The translations under genes and the position numbers were made by a program. Below, in pieces: positions 25,355-35,266 of a stretch of 64,000 nucleotides of DNA. Under the pieces are notes generated by a model. It was not told the DNA's origin. It worked only from the letters and a program-made list of their open reading frames with translations, and did no database searches. This DNA comes from Sphingobium sp. JS3065 (GTDB lineage: Bacteria > Pseudomonadota > Alphaproteobacteria > Sphingomonadales > Sphingomonadaceae), in NCBI RefSeq assembly GCF_026427355.1, contig NZ_CP102665.1, positions 124,001 to 188,000 of the forward strand, written 5' to 3'. Position 1 is the first letter of the stretch. Each line of letters begins with the position of its first letter.

Positions 25355-26320
25355 TCAGGATGCCAGTATTGAATTGAGGCCAAGTTCGATGTGGCCAAGG
25401 CCGGTGCGCCCTGTGCGCAAGTCCGTGATGGGGCAAAGATGCTCCATGATCTCGTACACCGGCCCGCTTTCCCGCTTTTCCGATGTGAACGGCATGACGG
25501 CGATGCTTTTCCCGAGGTCCGCTTCGATCAGATAGCTGTCCCCTGCCACGCTTTCCAGCGTGAAGCGTACAGTGGAAAAGGCGTCGGCCGCACGCATTAC
25601 GTCCACGGCAATCTCCGTGAGCACACGCGCGCCCCGCGCATCATCGACATAGCCTTCCCGTGCTTCCACGCCCTGTCGGCTGAGCATCTGGCTAGTCTTC
25701 ACGCCGATCACCATGTCGTCGAACAACAGGCCGCACCAGCTGTGTTTCGCGATGAGGCTGTCTGCGCGCATGCAGTAGCTGTGATCGCGATAGCCAAGCC
25801 CCTGAATCCGGCGTTCGCTCGCGCCATCGGCAACCCGCAGCCTGCCCTCGACCGTCAGAGCTTGCTGATGGTGGTCGTGCGGGAGGTTCGTTCCCAATGT
25901 CATCTGTTCGCGGAAGGTCACCTGATGGGGTGCGCTCGCGCGGCACGCGGCGAAATCGAATGTCGGATGGGTTGCGGAAAATTCGAACTCCGTGTCGATC
26001 TCCTCCGTCTTGACGGTCAGCCGGAAGCGGTGGCCCGGCTCGACAAAGTCGATGCGCACGACGCCGTCGGTCAAACTACGGTCGAAGGCGGAAATGCCCT
26101 CAAAAGGGCGCTCGTTCGAATATTTGTACCTTTTCCCGTCCAGCACCATGTTGAAGGTGAAGCGCGCGCGATCGAAGGCCGCCTCGGTGTTGACATGGCA
26201 CAGCGCATAGCATCCCTGTTCGGGCGCCATGACGACAAAAAGCCAGTTTTCCTTCCATCGCAGCTTCGCAATGTCGGGTACTGGATGAGGCAGGTCGTCA
26301 ATGGGTAGCGCCACGATCAA
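25355..26320 (-). CDS. CrtC/AttH-like (DUF7064-type) beta-sandwich protein
   Basis: 321 residues, paralogous in fold to 21771. IQGLGYRDHSYCMR is the counterpart of the RDHSWGVR motif there, and RLTVKTEEIDTEFEFSATH is a strand-rich lobe. The likely role is the same as for that gene: binding or conversion of an isoprenoid or steroid-like molecule. It starts at a TTG at 26320 that overlaps the aldo/keto reductase stop; a GTG at 26314, nine bases after CGGGG, is the alternative. No ATG lies near the start. The pair is probably translationally coupled. Confidence 0.7.
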   Translation of the reverse strand: MIVALPIDDLPHPVPDIAKLRWKENWLFVVMAPEQGCYALCHVNTEAAFDRARFTFNMVLDGKRYKYSNERPFEGISAFDRSLTDGVVRIDFVEPGHRFRLTVKTEEIDTEFEFSATHPTFDFAACRASAPHQVTFREQMTLGTNLPHDHHQQALTVEGRLRVADGASERRIQGLGYRDHSYCMRADSLIAKHSWCGLLFDDMVIGVKTSQMLSRQGVEAREGYVDDARGARVLTEIAVDVMRAADAFSTVRFTLESVAGDSYLIEADLGKSIAVMPFTSEKRESGPVYEIMEHLCPITDLRTGRTGLGHIELGLNSILAS

Positions 26321-27330
26321 TACCCCGCTTCATGAGTTCGTTCGATTCTTTCATTGTCCGATGGAGAAAGTGGGCCTGCCTCCACGGCGGCAAGCGCGTC
26401 CTTCATATGGGCCACTTCCGAAAAGCCGCCGATGACGGTGGCGACGCGCGGCTGTTGCAGGATATATTGATACGCCGCCTGGGCGATCGGCTGTTCCGGC
26501 AATCGATTGAGAAAATCATAGCGTCTGGCAAGCCGGATCATGGGCTCGTGAACCTGCGGCATCATGCGGAAGTAACCACGCGAAAGGTCGTGGATCCCTT
26601 CCAGTCCATGTTCCAGCACCGGCCCGACGAGGGCGCCGCCTGCCAGCGGGCGGACCACCGAAATCCAGGCGTCATGCCGTTCCGCTGCTTCGAACAGGCC
26701 GCTGAAATCTATCGCGGCCGGCACGCCGGCAAAGGGGCGGGCTGCCGATGGATTGGCGAGGTTGTAGGTGAGGTTGATCATTGAAAATGCGCCGGTATCC
26801 AGCACCTGAATCACCTGATCCGCTTCGGATTCGTCGCACGCCAGTCCCAGCATGCGGCATTTGCCAGCCTCTTTCGCCTTCAAGAGGGCGGGCAACGCTT
26901 CATGGATGACTTCCGCCGGGGTGATCGCCCTGATCAGCGGATTTTCCGGGTTGATGGCATGACGAATGGGATTGTGCAGAAGCAGGATGTCGACATGGTC
27001 GCGGCGCAGCCGAAACAGGCTGTCTTCCAGGCTTTCTGTTACCTTTTCGCCGATGCGGGCGAAATCATGGGGAGGAATGAATGCCTTGGTGGTGACATGG
27101 GCATCCTTCGCGCCCAGGTCGGCCAAGACACGGCCGATGTTAACCTCGGCCGCTCCCTTGCCGTAAGCGGCTGAAGTGTCGAACAAATTGATGCCGTTTT
27201 CGAGGGCGAACTCGACCAGTGCGATCTGGTCCCGCGAACTGCCGTGGACCATCGTTCCGGCGTTGTCGCCGGTGCCGAAGGCGATCTCCGACAGTTTAAG
27301 AGGGTCTTTCCCGATAGAACGATATCGCAT
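26317..27330 (-). CDS. aldo/keto reductase
   Basis: 337 residues with a beta/alpha-barrel. FDTSAAYGKGAAEVNIG supplies the catalytic Asp and Tyr, VTTKAF the Lys and LLLHNPI the His. It would reduce a carbonyl or oxidise an alcohol with NADPH. The N terminus MRYRSIGKDPLKLSEIAFGTG is standard. It is first in a minus pair with the CrtC-like gene, divergent from the Rieske gene at 27541 across 210 bases. Only the family can be stated. Confidence 0.9.
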   Translation of the reverse strand: MRYRSIGKDPLKLSEIAFGTGDNAGTMVHGSSRDQIALVEFALENGINLFDTSAAYGKGAAEVNIGRVLADLGAKDAHVTTKAFIPPHDFARIGEKVTESLEDSLFRLRRDHVDILLLHNPIRHAINPENPLIRAITPAEVIHEALPALLKAKEAGKCRMLGLACDESEADQVIQVLDTGAFSMINLTYNLANPSAARPFAGVPAAIDFSGLFEAAERHDAWISVVRPLAGGALVGPVLEHGLEGIHDLSRGYFRMMPQVHEPMIRLARRYDFLNRLPEQPIAQAAYQYILQQPRVATVIGGFSEVAHMKDALAAVEAGPLSPSDNERIERTHEAGY

Positions 27331-27540
27331 GTGCAGGCCTGATCCTTGTTGTGACGCGCATGAAGGTGCCCTCGTCTGCGTCCTGTGTCTTGACCAATGT
27401 AGAACTCCGCTTGTCCGCGTCGCCGGTGCGCACGGTTAAACCAATGCATCCATGTCAGGCAGTACCGGCGCGCGTTGCTGGGCTATTTATGCGGCATCAA
27501 GGCGCGACGCGTTTGATGCCAACTGACGACGGATTTCATC

Positions 27541-28764
27541 ATGCTCAATTCTGCCGACAATGAACTGATCACCCGCGTGGAGGGTGATGCCCCCATGGGG
27601 CGTTTCCTCCGCGAAAATTTCTGGTTTCCCGCTGGCCTGTCGGTCATGCTCAAGGGAGGAGGGGCGCCTCAGCGCGTGGAATTGCTTGGCAGGCACTATG
27701 TCGCTTTTCGCAGCGATGATGGTCGCGTCGGCTTCTTCAACGAAGCCTGCCCGCACCGGGGCGCTTCGCTTGCGCTGGCCCGCAACGAGGACAATGCGCT
27801 GCGCTGCATTTTTCATGGCTGGAAATTCGGCGTCGATGGTGAGGTTAAGGAAGTTCCCACCCAGCCGATCAATCATGGCGAGTTCTGCAAGCGCGTCCCG
27901 CTCCAGGCTTATCCGGTGCGCGAGGCGGCCGGTATGTTCTGGGTCTGGCTCGGCGGCGGCGAACCGGGCCGGTTCCCGGAATTCGACTTTACCGAATATA
28001 AGGAGCCGAATGTCCGGGCGATCCGGCAGGAACTGAAATTCAACTGGATCCAGAGCATCGAGGGTCTCGTCGATTCCGCCCATGTGTCGATCCTGCACCA
28101 GGGCTGGTTGCAGACGGCTGGCGACAGCAAGAAGGGCCTCGCTTCGGCAGGACAGGATACCGCCCCTGTTTATGAATTCGAGGATCATTCCGGGGGGTTC
28201 CGCTATGCGGCCATTCGCAAGCAGGATGGCGGTAACCGCTATATCCGCGTCACCAACTACACGGCGCCCTTCTACTGTTTCATTCCGTTCAACACGGGCA
28301 ATTGCGTTATTTCGGTTCCCATAAACGACCGTCGCACGGCGCTTTATTTCGTCCATTACAATGCCGATGGACCGATCCCGCCCTCCGCCTATGATCCTCC
28401 GGCCGAGCCGTGGAACTGGCCGCCCTATCTGAGCGGCGATGCTTTGACCCATTGGGGGCAGGATCGCGATGCGATGAAGAAGGGCAGTTTCACCGGCTTC
28501 ACAGACCATTTTATGCTGGAGGATTTTGCGGTCGCCGCCAGTCAGGGCGAAATCGCGGATCGTTCGCACGAATGGCTCAACGAGGGCGACCGCGCAATCA
28601 TGAAGTTCCGCAAGCTGATGCTGGACAGCGTCAGGGCGTTCGACTGCGGCGAGAAGCCTGCCATCGCGCAGCTCGATGCGGTTCTGTTCCCCAATATCCG
28701 GGCAGAGGCGGAAATCCTTTCGCAGGACACCGATTGGCGAAGTCATTTTTCCATGGCGAAGTGA
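27541..28764 (+). CDS. Rieske oxygenase, phthalate-dioxygenase type
   Basis: 407 residues. Rieske ligands are Cys70 and His72 (CPHRGASL) and Cys89 and His92 (CIFHGWKF). The catalytic iron site is SIEGLVDSAHVSILH with His181 and His186 and Asp178; FMLEDFAVAASQGEIADRS supplies the acidic ligand and its loop. Length and spacing match the phthalate/phenoxybenzoate-type group, which attacks or O-demethylates substituted rings with help of one reductase. No reductase gene is in the window. It heads the long plus run to 38757. The ribosome site before ATG 27541 is weak. Confidence 0.93.
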   Translation: MLNSADNELITRVEGDAPMGRFLRENFWFPAGLSVMLKGGGAPQRVELLGRHYVAFRSDDGRVGFFNEACPHRGASLALARNEDNALRCIFHGWKFGVDGEVKEVPTQPINHGEFCKRVPLQAYPVREAAGMFWVWLGGGEPGRFPEFDFTEYKEPNVRAIRQELKFNWIQSIEGLVDSAHVSILHQGWLQTAGDSKKGLASAGQDTAPVYEFEDHSGGFRYAAIRKQDGGNRYIRVTNYTAPFYCFIPFNTGNCVISVPINDRRTALYFVHYNADGPIPPSAYDPPAEPWNWPPYLSGDALTHWGQDRDAMKKGSFTGFTDHFMLEDFAVAASQGEIADRSHEWLNEGDRAIMKFRKLMLDSVRAFDCGEKPAIAQLDAVLFPNIRAEAEILSQDTDWRSHFSMAK

Positions 28765-28799
28765 TGACCGGCAGAAGAACAATATAGAGGATGCGCTGA

Positions 28800-29966
28800 A
28801 TGGTGGAATTGGCATCACTGGGGTTTGGACGAAAGATATTCCGGGACGACCACGAAGCGTTTCGTGAAACCGCGCGGAACTTCTTCCGCAGCGAAGTCGA
28901 ACCGAACGTCAGGCAATGGGAAAAGGACGGTTTTTATCCCGCCGAACTGTTCAAGGTCGCCGCCCGATATGGTCTTCTATGCGCCGGCATCCCCGAAGAA
29001 TATGGCGGCGGCGGCGGCGATGTCCTGCACCATATGATCCTTCACGAGGAGCATGGATATAGTCCGGGCGGCGTGTCGCTGGAAGCCGGGCTGGGCACCG
29101 ACCTGACGGCCTATGTCCTGTTCAATGGAGGAACGGAGGAGCAGAAGCGGGAGTGGCTACCCTTCTTCGCGCAGGGGAACGGCATTGCGGAAGTGGGGCT
29201 GAGCGAGCCCGGTGCAGGCAGCGACGCCCGGGGGATCAAGACCTATGCCCGTCGCGATGGTGACGACTGGATACTGAACGGGCAGAAGATGTGGATGTCG
29301 AACGGTCCGCTGATGACCGTGCTGTTTGTCGTGGCCAAGACGGATGAGGGTGGTCGCGAAGGCACGACCATGTTCATCGTGCCCATGGACAGCAAGGGCA
29401 TTACACGGTCGCAGCCTACCGACCTCATGATGAAGAGCTGCGGCGGGGTGTGCGAGGTCTTTTTCGACGATGTTCGCATCCCGGCGTCGAACGTGCTGGG
29501 CGGGCCTGATGGTGTCGGGCGGGGATTGCGCATAGCCCTTTCGACCCTCGATCTTGGTCGTGCATCTGTCGGGGTGCGCGCGATCGCGGCCAGCGAACTC
29601 GCGCTGGCGGTTACGACGGACTATACCAGAACGCGGCAGGCCTTCGGGCAATCCGTTTTCGATTTCCAGAACACGCAGTTCAAGCTGGCTTCGGTCGCGA
29701 CTGAGATCGCGGCTGGTCGGGCGTTCGTCGACTCCTGCCTTGAAAAGCTGGTGGAGGGTGGGTTGCGTCCACAGGACATGGCCATGCTCAAGCTGTTTTG
29801 CAGCGAAGTCGAGGGCCGGGTCATGGATGAATGCCTGCAACTCCACGGCGGCGCCGGCTTCAGCAACGAATATCTTATCTCGAAACTATACGCTCACGCG
29901 CGCGTACACCGGATTTACGTGGGTACATCTGAAATCATGAAGCAGATCATTGCGCGTTCTCTCTAA
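28800..29966 (+). CDS. acyl-CoA dehydrogenase, long-chain/isovaleryl type
   Basis: 388 residues. FRETARNFFRSEVEPNV, GLSEPGAGSDARGIK, WILNGQKMWMSNGP and LQLHGGAGFSNEYLISKLY are all present. Instead of EGTSE it has RIYVGTSEIM, with Val at the usual Glu position. A Glu does occur in AIAASELALAV, which aligns with the catalytic Glu of long-chain and isovaleryl-CoA dehydrogenases, so the enzyme is likely active. It would oxidise a branched or long acyl-CoA. GAGG lies nine bases before ATG 28800. It is followed closely by the EthD gene. Confidence 0.92.
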   Translation: MVELASLGFGRKIFRDDHEAFRETARNFFRSEVEPNVRQWEKDGFYPAELFKVAARYGLLCAGIPEEYGGGGGDVLHHMILHEEHGYSPGGVSLEAGLGTDLTAYVLFNGGTEEQKREWLPFFAQGNGIAEVGLSEPGAGSDARGIKTYARRDGDDWILNGQKMWMSNGPLMTVLFVVAKTDEGGREGTTMFIVPMDSKGITRSQPTDLMMKSCGGVCEVFFDDVRIPASNVLGGPDGVGRGLRIALSTLDLGRASVGVRAIAASELALAVTTDYTRTRQAFGQSVFDFQNTQFKLASVATEIAAGRAFVDSCLEKLVEGGLRPQDMAMLKLFCSEVEGRVMDECLQLHGGAGFSNEYLISKLYAHARVHRIYVGTSEIMKQIIARSL

Positions 29967-29984
29967 AAATTAGCGGGGGTTTAT

Positions 29985-30335
29985 ATGTTCAAACTAATCG
30001 GACTCCTGAAAAAGAGGGGCGACGTAGACTTTGAATATTTCAAGGATTATTATGAAAACAAGCATGCGCCATATGCTTCCGAAGTCCTTCCGGTCGGCAG
30101 GGATTATCGCCGTAATTATGTGAAACGTTTACGCGTCAACGGCGTCGAAGTCGACGACGCGTTTGAATATGACGTGGTTACGGAGATGTGGTTCGACGAC
30201 GAAGCGGGATACGAAAAGTTCGCCGCTGCAATGGCCAATGATGAAATTCGCAGAAATATCATATCAGACGAAGAGAAATTTCTCGATCGTTCAAAGTCGG
30301 TCATCATGATCGTAGAAGAATGCGGATCGAAATAG
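29985..30335 (+). CDS. EthD-domain protein
   Basis: 116 residues. MFKLIGLLKKRGDVDFEYFKDYYENKHAP is the typical start of EthD domains (F-x-x-Y-x-x-x-HAP), and MWFDDEAGYEKFAAAM completes the dimeric alpha-beta barrel. EthD proteins often accompany P450 systems, for example for ether fuel degradation, with unclear roles. Here two P450 genes lie 2.2 kb downstream, with a TonB receptor between. The ATG has AGCGGGGG about seven bases upstream. The fold is a confident call, the function unknown. Confidence 0.85.
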   Translation: MFKLIGLLKKRGDVDFEYFKDYYENKHAPYASEVLPVGRDYRRNYVKRLRVNGVEVDDAFEYDVVTEMWFDDEAGYEKFAAAMANDEIRRNIISDEEKFLDRSKSVIMIVEECGSK

Positions 30336-30366
30336 GCGCAAATAATAAGAATGGTGGAGGGGATTT

Positions 30367-32538
30367 ATGGCTATTTATCATCGATATATTTTCGGTATGG
30401 TGTCGTCACTCGCAGTAATGGCATCTTTTTCGTTTGCCGCTGCCCAGACGGAGAGCACGCCGCAGGCGGAAGGCAGTGCGCGCGAGACGGAAGGTCTGCA
30501 TGACATCGTCGTGACGGCGCAGCGACGCGAACAGAGGCTTCAGGACGTGCCGGTCGCCGTCTCGACAGTGGATACGGAGGCGCTGGCCGCAGGCGGCATC
30601 GTCAGCACCGACGGTCTGGAGCAGTCGGTGCCGGCGGTCAGCATGACCCGGCAGCTTTCCGGCGCGACTCCTTATATCCGCGGTGTCGGCACACAGTCCG
30701 TCTCCGCCGGCAACGAGCCTGCCGTGGCATTCTATGTCGATGGTGTCTACTATGCGTCGCCCTATGCGAACATCTTCAATTTCAACAATATCGAGCAGGT
30801 TGAAGTCCTGCGCGGGCCACAAGGCACGTTGTTCGGCCGCAACGCGACCGGTGGCCTGGTGCATGTCCGCACGCGCGATCCCCAGGCGGAACCGATGATG
30901 CGTGCCAGCGTGTCCTATGGAAACTACGGGACGCTGCAATCCTCAGTCTATGCATCGGCAGGAACCGACAAGATTGCGTTCGATATTGCGGGTTCGATCG
31001 TTTATCAGAGCGACGGCTACGGAAAGAACCTGTTCACGGGTGCTGATGTCAATTACCGTCGTGAACGCGGCATCAGGTCCAAGATCAAGTTCACGCCGAC
31101 AGATAATTTGTCCATCGTCCTGTCCGGTGACTATTCTCTGCTTCAATCTGACCTGGGCGTCATTCTCCAGTCGCAACCGAATACAGCGGTTAAGGCGCTG
31201 GGTGGTGGACGTTTCGACAGTATCGCAAATCTCGCTCAGGGGGTCCACACCCAATATTATGGCGGCAGTGCTGCCATAGAACTTGATCTGGGCGGCGCCA
31301 CGCTGAAGTCACTGACTGCGCTGCGCAAACTAGATACGCTTATCCGGTTCGACCAGGATGCGACTCCGATCGCCTATGCGGACATCTATCTCAATGAGAC
31401 CGACCGCTATTTCCAGCAGGAAGTGACCTTGCAGGGCAATCTGGGCGATCTTGTCTACACGGCGGGCGTCTTCTATTTCGACGGCTATGGGCGATACGAT
31501 CCACTGGGTGTCCGTTCGATTTCGCCGACGTCCAATATCGACATTTATTCGCCGCAGACGACCAGGTCGCTCGCAGGGTTCGTCCAGGGCGATTACAGCT
31601 TTGGCAACACTACGGTTACGGCCGGGTTTCGTTACACTCGCGACAAGCGTACCAATACGCCGAATCTGGTTGTACCCGGTGGCGACCAGAATGATCCCAA
31701 TGATGTCATCGCCGCGTTCCCGACCAAGTCGGCAACATTTTCCAAGCCCACCTGGCGCCTTGCCGTTGCGCAGAAATTCAGCCAGGATGTGATGGTCTAT
31801 GCAAGCTACAACCGGGGGTTCAAAAGCGGCGCCTATTCCGCCTCATCGCCGACAGCAGCCCCGGTCAGCCCGGAGACGCTTGACGCCTACGAAGTCGGTC
31901 TGCGTTCCGAGCTGTTCGGCAGGTCGCTCCGCTTCAACCTCACCGGATTCTACTACACCTACAAGAATATTCAGCTAAACCGTATCGTGAATGGCGCCGG
32001 TCTGCTGTTCAACGCGGCCAAGGGTGAGCTTTACGGCGCTGAAGTCGAAACGGCTTATTTCAAGCGGATTGGGGCTGGTGAACTGAATCTGTCGGCGAAC
32101 CTCTCGTTCCTCCATGCCAACTACACATCTTTCCCGAACGGTCCTATCCTGACGCCGGTCCCGGGCGGGTTCAATGCGCTCACCGCCGGGGATCTCAGCG
32201 GACACCGCATGATCCATGCGCCGAAATTTTCCGGATCGGTTGCGGCCAGCTACAAGGTGCCCGTGGGTGACACTACCAGTCTCGAACTGGGCGTGAACTA
32301 TTTCCACAGTGCCAGCTTCTTCTGGGAGCCGGACAATCGCGTCTCCCAACCGTCGGTTGACGTCGTCAACGCATCAGCGGGTCTGAGCTTTGCAGATGGC
32401 AAGTTCAAGCTTCGCGCCTTCGTCAAGAATCTGACCAAAGCAGAATATTACGCCTATTTCACCGAGAGCACGCTCGGAGACAAGGGCGGTCCTGCCGATC
32501 CTCGCACTTATGGTGTCGGCTTCGATGTAGCGTTCTGA
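30367..32538 (+). CDS. TonB-dependent outer-membrane receptor
   Basis: 723 residues. Signal peptide MAIYHRYIFGMVSSLAVMA, cleaved near FAAAQTES; TonB box-like HDIVVTAQRR; plug with GPQGTLFGRNATGG; barrel ending in GVGFDVAF. GGTGGAGGGGATTT precedes the ATG. It shares the plug stretch RQLSGATPYIRGVGTQSV and the late FFWEPDNR with the receptor at 44241, so they are paralogs. It lies inside the ACAD-EthD-P450 run and is likely the importer for that pathway's substrate. Confidence 0.95.
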   Translation: MAIYHRYIFGMVSSLAVMASFSFAAAQTESTPQAEGSARETEGLHDIVVTAQRREQRLQDVPVAVSTVDTEALAAGGIVSTDGLEQSVPAVSMTRQLSGATPYIRGVGTQSVSAGNEPAVAFYVDGVYYASPYANIFNFNNIEQVEVLRGPQGTLFGRNATGGLVHVRTRDPQAEPMMRASVSYGNYGTLQSSVYASAGTDKIAFDIAGSIVYQSDGYGKNLFTGADVNYRRERGIRSKIKFTPTDNLSIVLSGDYSLLQSDLGVILQSQPNTAVKALGGGRFDSIANLAQGVHTQYYGGSAAIELDLGGATLKSLTALRKLDTLIRFDQDATPIAYADIYLNETDRYFQQEVTLQGNLGDLVYTAGVFYFDGYGRYDPLGVRSISPTSNIDIYSPQTTRSLAGFVQGDYSFGNTTVTAGFRYTRDKRTNTPNLVVPGGDQNDPNDVIAAFPTKSATFSKPTWRLAVAQKFSQDVMVYASYNRGFKSGAYSASSPTAAPVSPETLDAYEVGLRSELFGRSLRFNLTGFYYTYKNIQLNRIVNGAGLLFNAAKGELYGAEVETAYFKRIGAGELNLSANLSFLHANYTSFPNGPILTPVPGGFNALTAGDLSGHRMIHAPKFSGSVAASYKVPVGDTTSLELGVNYFHSASFFWEPDNRVSQPSVDVVNASAGLSFADGKFKLRAFVKNLTKAEYYAYFTESTLGDKGGPADPRTYGVGFDVAF

Positions 32539-32562
32539 AAAAATGAGAGGGGGGCATGTCCG

Positions 32563-33807
32563 ATGAACCCGGAGATTGATTTCAGCAAATTTGATATATT
32601 GGGAGAGGATATCACACCCCTCTTCAATGATCTTGCCAACAAACCGGCGGTGCACTGGAACGAAAGCAGCCAGGTCTGGGTTGCGGGTCACCATGATGCC
32701 GTGGTCGAAGGCTTCAGCGGCAAGCTCCCTCTATCGGCGGAACGCCATCTCATAGCCATTGGCGTGTTCCCGGAGGAGGAACACGCTATCAAGGCCGCCA
32801 ATATCGCAAAATATTTCCCGCATTTCGTCACCAACGTCGAGCCGCCGGAACATTCGCGCCTGCGCAAACTGCTCATGGCGGCTTTCAGCAAGCGCATAGC
32901 GGAAGGATATAGGGAGGTCGTCCGCGAAATCGTCGGACGCACCGTTGAACAACTGGGTAACGCCACCCAGATCGATTTTGTGGCGCAGTTCGCCAGACCC
33001 GTCACGGTCAGCACGATCCTGCATGTGATGGGCCTGAGCCCAGATTTTTATGCCGACACGGAGCGATGGGCCCGCGCCCTCAATGAAGGACTGGCTGGCG
33101 TGCCCGACCCGGAACGTATCCAGAAGGCCGATAAAGCGATCGGAGAGATGGCCGGGCGCTTCGTTCCCGTCATTCGCGAGCGGCGCGCAAGCGGATCCCA
33201 GGTGCGCGACTTTCTGGGTGAACTCATCCTTGCGGGGGAAGATGGCGACCGATTGTCGGATGAAGAGATCGCGGCGCAAATGATGCTTGTGATCGTCGCA
33301 GGTCACGACACGACCCTGAACACCATGGCGTTGACGATCGCAAAGTTAAGCAGGCATCAGGAAGTGGCCGAATATATGCGGCGAAATCCAGATAATTTCG
33401 AACAGTGCATCATGGAATTGATGCGCGTCGTGAACATGTCGACGTTGATGAGCCGCATCGTGACGGCTGATTTCACCTGGCATGGGCAGGATCTGAAGGC
33501 CGGTCAGATCGTATTCCTCCTTATCGCCGGTGCGAATCGGGATCCATCGGTGTTCGCACAGCCGGACAAGATCGACCTGGATCGCAGTAATCAGGCCCGC
33601 AACATGACCTTCGCCCCCGGCCGGCATTTCTGCATCGGCCACTGGTTCGCCAAGATGATCATGTCGGAGGCCTTGCCCGCCTTCATGGGCCGTTTCGAAA
33701 GTTGGCAAGTCCCGGTGGAGAGACTGGAGTTCAGCAATTCGATAGGTTTTCGCGGGCTCGTCACATTGCCGCTTCAGTTGACCCCGATGCGTGTGGAGGC
33801 CTGGTGA
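32563..33807 (+). CDS. cytochrome P450
   Basis: 414 residues. The I-helix oxygen-activation motif is AGHDTT (246-251), ELMR (285-288) is the ExxR pair, and FAPGRHFCIGHWFAK contains the haem-ligating Cys357. It is a soluble class I type, so it needs a ferredoxin and reductase not found here. It would hydroxylate an unactivated carbon of the substrate. It starts at ATG 32563, 24 bases after the TonB receptor gene. Substrate unknown; the tandem partner at 34008 suggests two successive oxidations. Confidence 0.95.
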   Translation: MNPEIDFSKFDILGEDITPLFNDLANKPAVHWNESSQVWVAGHHDAVVEGFSGKLPLSAERHLIAIGVFPEEEHAIKAANIAKYFPHFVTNVEPPEHSRLRKLLMAAFSKRIAEGYREVVREIVGRTVEQLGNATQIDFVAQFARPVTVSTILHVMGLSPDFYADTERWARALNEGLAGVPDPERIQKADKAIGEMAGRFVPVIRERRASGSQVRDFLGELILAGEDGDRLSDEEIAAQMMLVIVAGHDTTLNTMALTIAKLSRHQEVAEYMRRNPDNFEQCIMELMRVVNMSTLMSRIVTADFTWHGQDLKAGQIVFLLIAGANRDPSVFAQPDKIDLDRSNQARNMTFAPGRHFCIGHWFAKMIMSEALPAFMGRFESWQVPVERLEFSNSIGFRGLVTLPLQLTPMRVEAW

Positions 33808-34007
33808 AGAACCGGACGATCGCCCGGGGACGACTAGCTTTTTCCCGCATGAGACGCCGTTCCGCCGCATTCCGGCATGCCTCCGGCTACCCGATGACCG
33901 GAGACAAGCCGCGCCATCCAGACCGGTAAAGCTGCGACCCGGGCGGTGCGATAGAGCCACAGGACAGGGCCGATCAATTGATCGCCGAAGCGCATTTGGA
34001 GGCAAGC

Positions 34008-35255
34008 TTGATAAGCGAAGAAGAAGATTTCAAGCTGATGGACGGCGCGCTCTTTGCGCAAGGCTATCCATATGACCTGTTCAGGAAGATGCGGGACGAA
34101 GACCCGCTTCATTGGACCAAGGGCAAGTTCGGCAGGGATTACTGGTCTGTTTCGCGGCACGCCGACGTTCAGAAGATTCTTGGCGATACGGAACGCTTCA
34201 GTTCTCAGCGTTGGGGAGTGTCGTTGCCTACCTCTGCTGAAATGGTCGATCCCAGCAAATCGGAACATGCAAGATTGCAGCAGGCGGGCGCCATGCTGCC
34301 GACGCTTGATCCGCCGCGCCATACGGTGGCACGCGGCAAGTTCACCTCGCGTTTCTCTCCCAAGGCGATCAATCAGCTTGAGGACAAGGTCCGGCAAGTC
34401 GCATCGGAAATCCTGGATTCGGTGGACCCGGCGAAGCAGATCGACTTCGTACTCGATGTCGCGGCCCGGTTGCCCACGTCGATGATCTTCACGATCATGG
34501 ATATCCCGCGCGAAGACTGGCCGATGCTGTTTCACTACACCAACATGCATACTTGCCCGGAGGAGCCGGAATTTTCGATCGGCACGCCGCTTGAAACACG
34601 GCAGAAGGGGGTGCAGGGCAGCATCAACTATTGTCGGGAACTGGGTTTGCGGCGCCGAGAGGGCGGCGGTTCGGACCTGATCACCCAGATCGCGCAGATC
34701 GAGATTGACGGCAAGCTGCTGAGCGATGACGAACTGGGCTTTCTGGGCCATATGTTCATTGTCGGCGGGCAGGAGACGACGCGCAATTCGCTTTCTGCGG
34801 GGATGCTGGAACTTGCGCGCAATCCGGCGGAATATCAGCGGTTGCGTAACGACCGGTCCCTGCTCAAGACCCTGCCGGATGAATTCATCCGCTGGGCGAC
34901 GCCCGTCGCGCACCTGATGCGCACCGCCAAATGCGATTTTGAAATGCACGGCAAGACCATCAGGGAAGGCGATTGGGTCGTTTCCTGGATGGCGTCGGCA
35001 AATCGCGACGAGCGGGCTTTCAACGACCCGGAAACGTTCGATGTCGGGCGGCGACAGAACCCGCATGTGAGCTTCGGCTATGGCCCCCATTTCTGCCTGG
35101 GCGCCTGGCTTGGGCGATTGCAGATTCGCACCATCATGGGTCTGATACTCGACCGGTTCGAGACAATCGAATTGCGCGGCGAACCTGAAAGTGTAGCGTC
35201 GATCCAGTTCTGCGGCATGAAACACCTGCCGTTTGCATTGTATGAGCGCGCCTGA
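34008..35255 (+). CDS. cytochrome P450, CYP125/CYP142-like
   Basis: About 415 residues. GGQETT (253-258) is the I-helix motif, EFIR (292-295) the ExxR pair, and FGYGPHFCLGAWLGR contains haem Cys363. FIRWATPVAHLMRTA and IVGGQETTRNSL resemble bacterial P450s that oxidise the side chain of steroids or terpenes. I choose the TTG at 34008 because GGAGG ends five bases before it; the frame also opens at a TTG at 33978, and an ATG at 34038 is weaker. A 200-base gap separates it from the first P450. Substrate class is inference. Confidence 0.93.
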   Translation: MISEEEDFKLMDGALFAQGYPYDLFRKMRDEDPLHWTKGKFGRDYWSVSRHADVQKILGDTERFSSQRWGVSLPTSAEMVDPSKSEHARLQQAGAMLPTLDPPRHTVARGKFTSRFSPKAINQLEDKVRQVASEILDSVDPAKQIDFVLDVAARLPTSMIFTIMDIPREDWPMLFHYTNMHTCPEEPEFSIGTPLETRQKGVQGSINYCRELGLRRREGGGSDLITQIAQIEIDGKLLSDDELGFLGHMFIVGGQETTRNSLSAGMLELARNPAEYQRLRNDRSLLKTLPDEFIRWATPVAHLMRTAKCDFEMHGKTIREGDWVVSWMASANRDERAFNDPETFDVGRRQNPHVSFGYGPHFCLGAWLGRLQIRTIMGLILDRFETIELRGEPESVASIQFCGMKHLPFALYERA

Positions 35256-35266
35256 AGGGATGCCCG

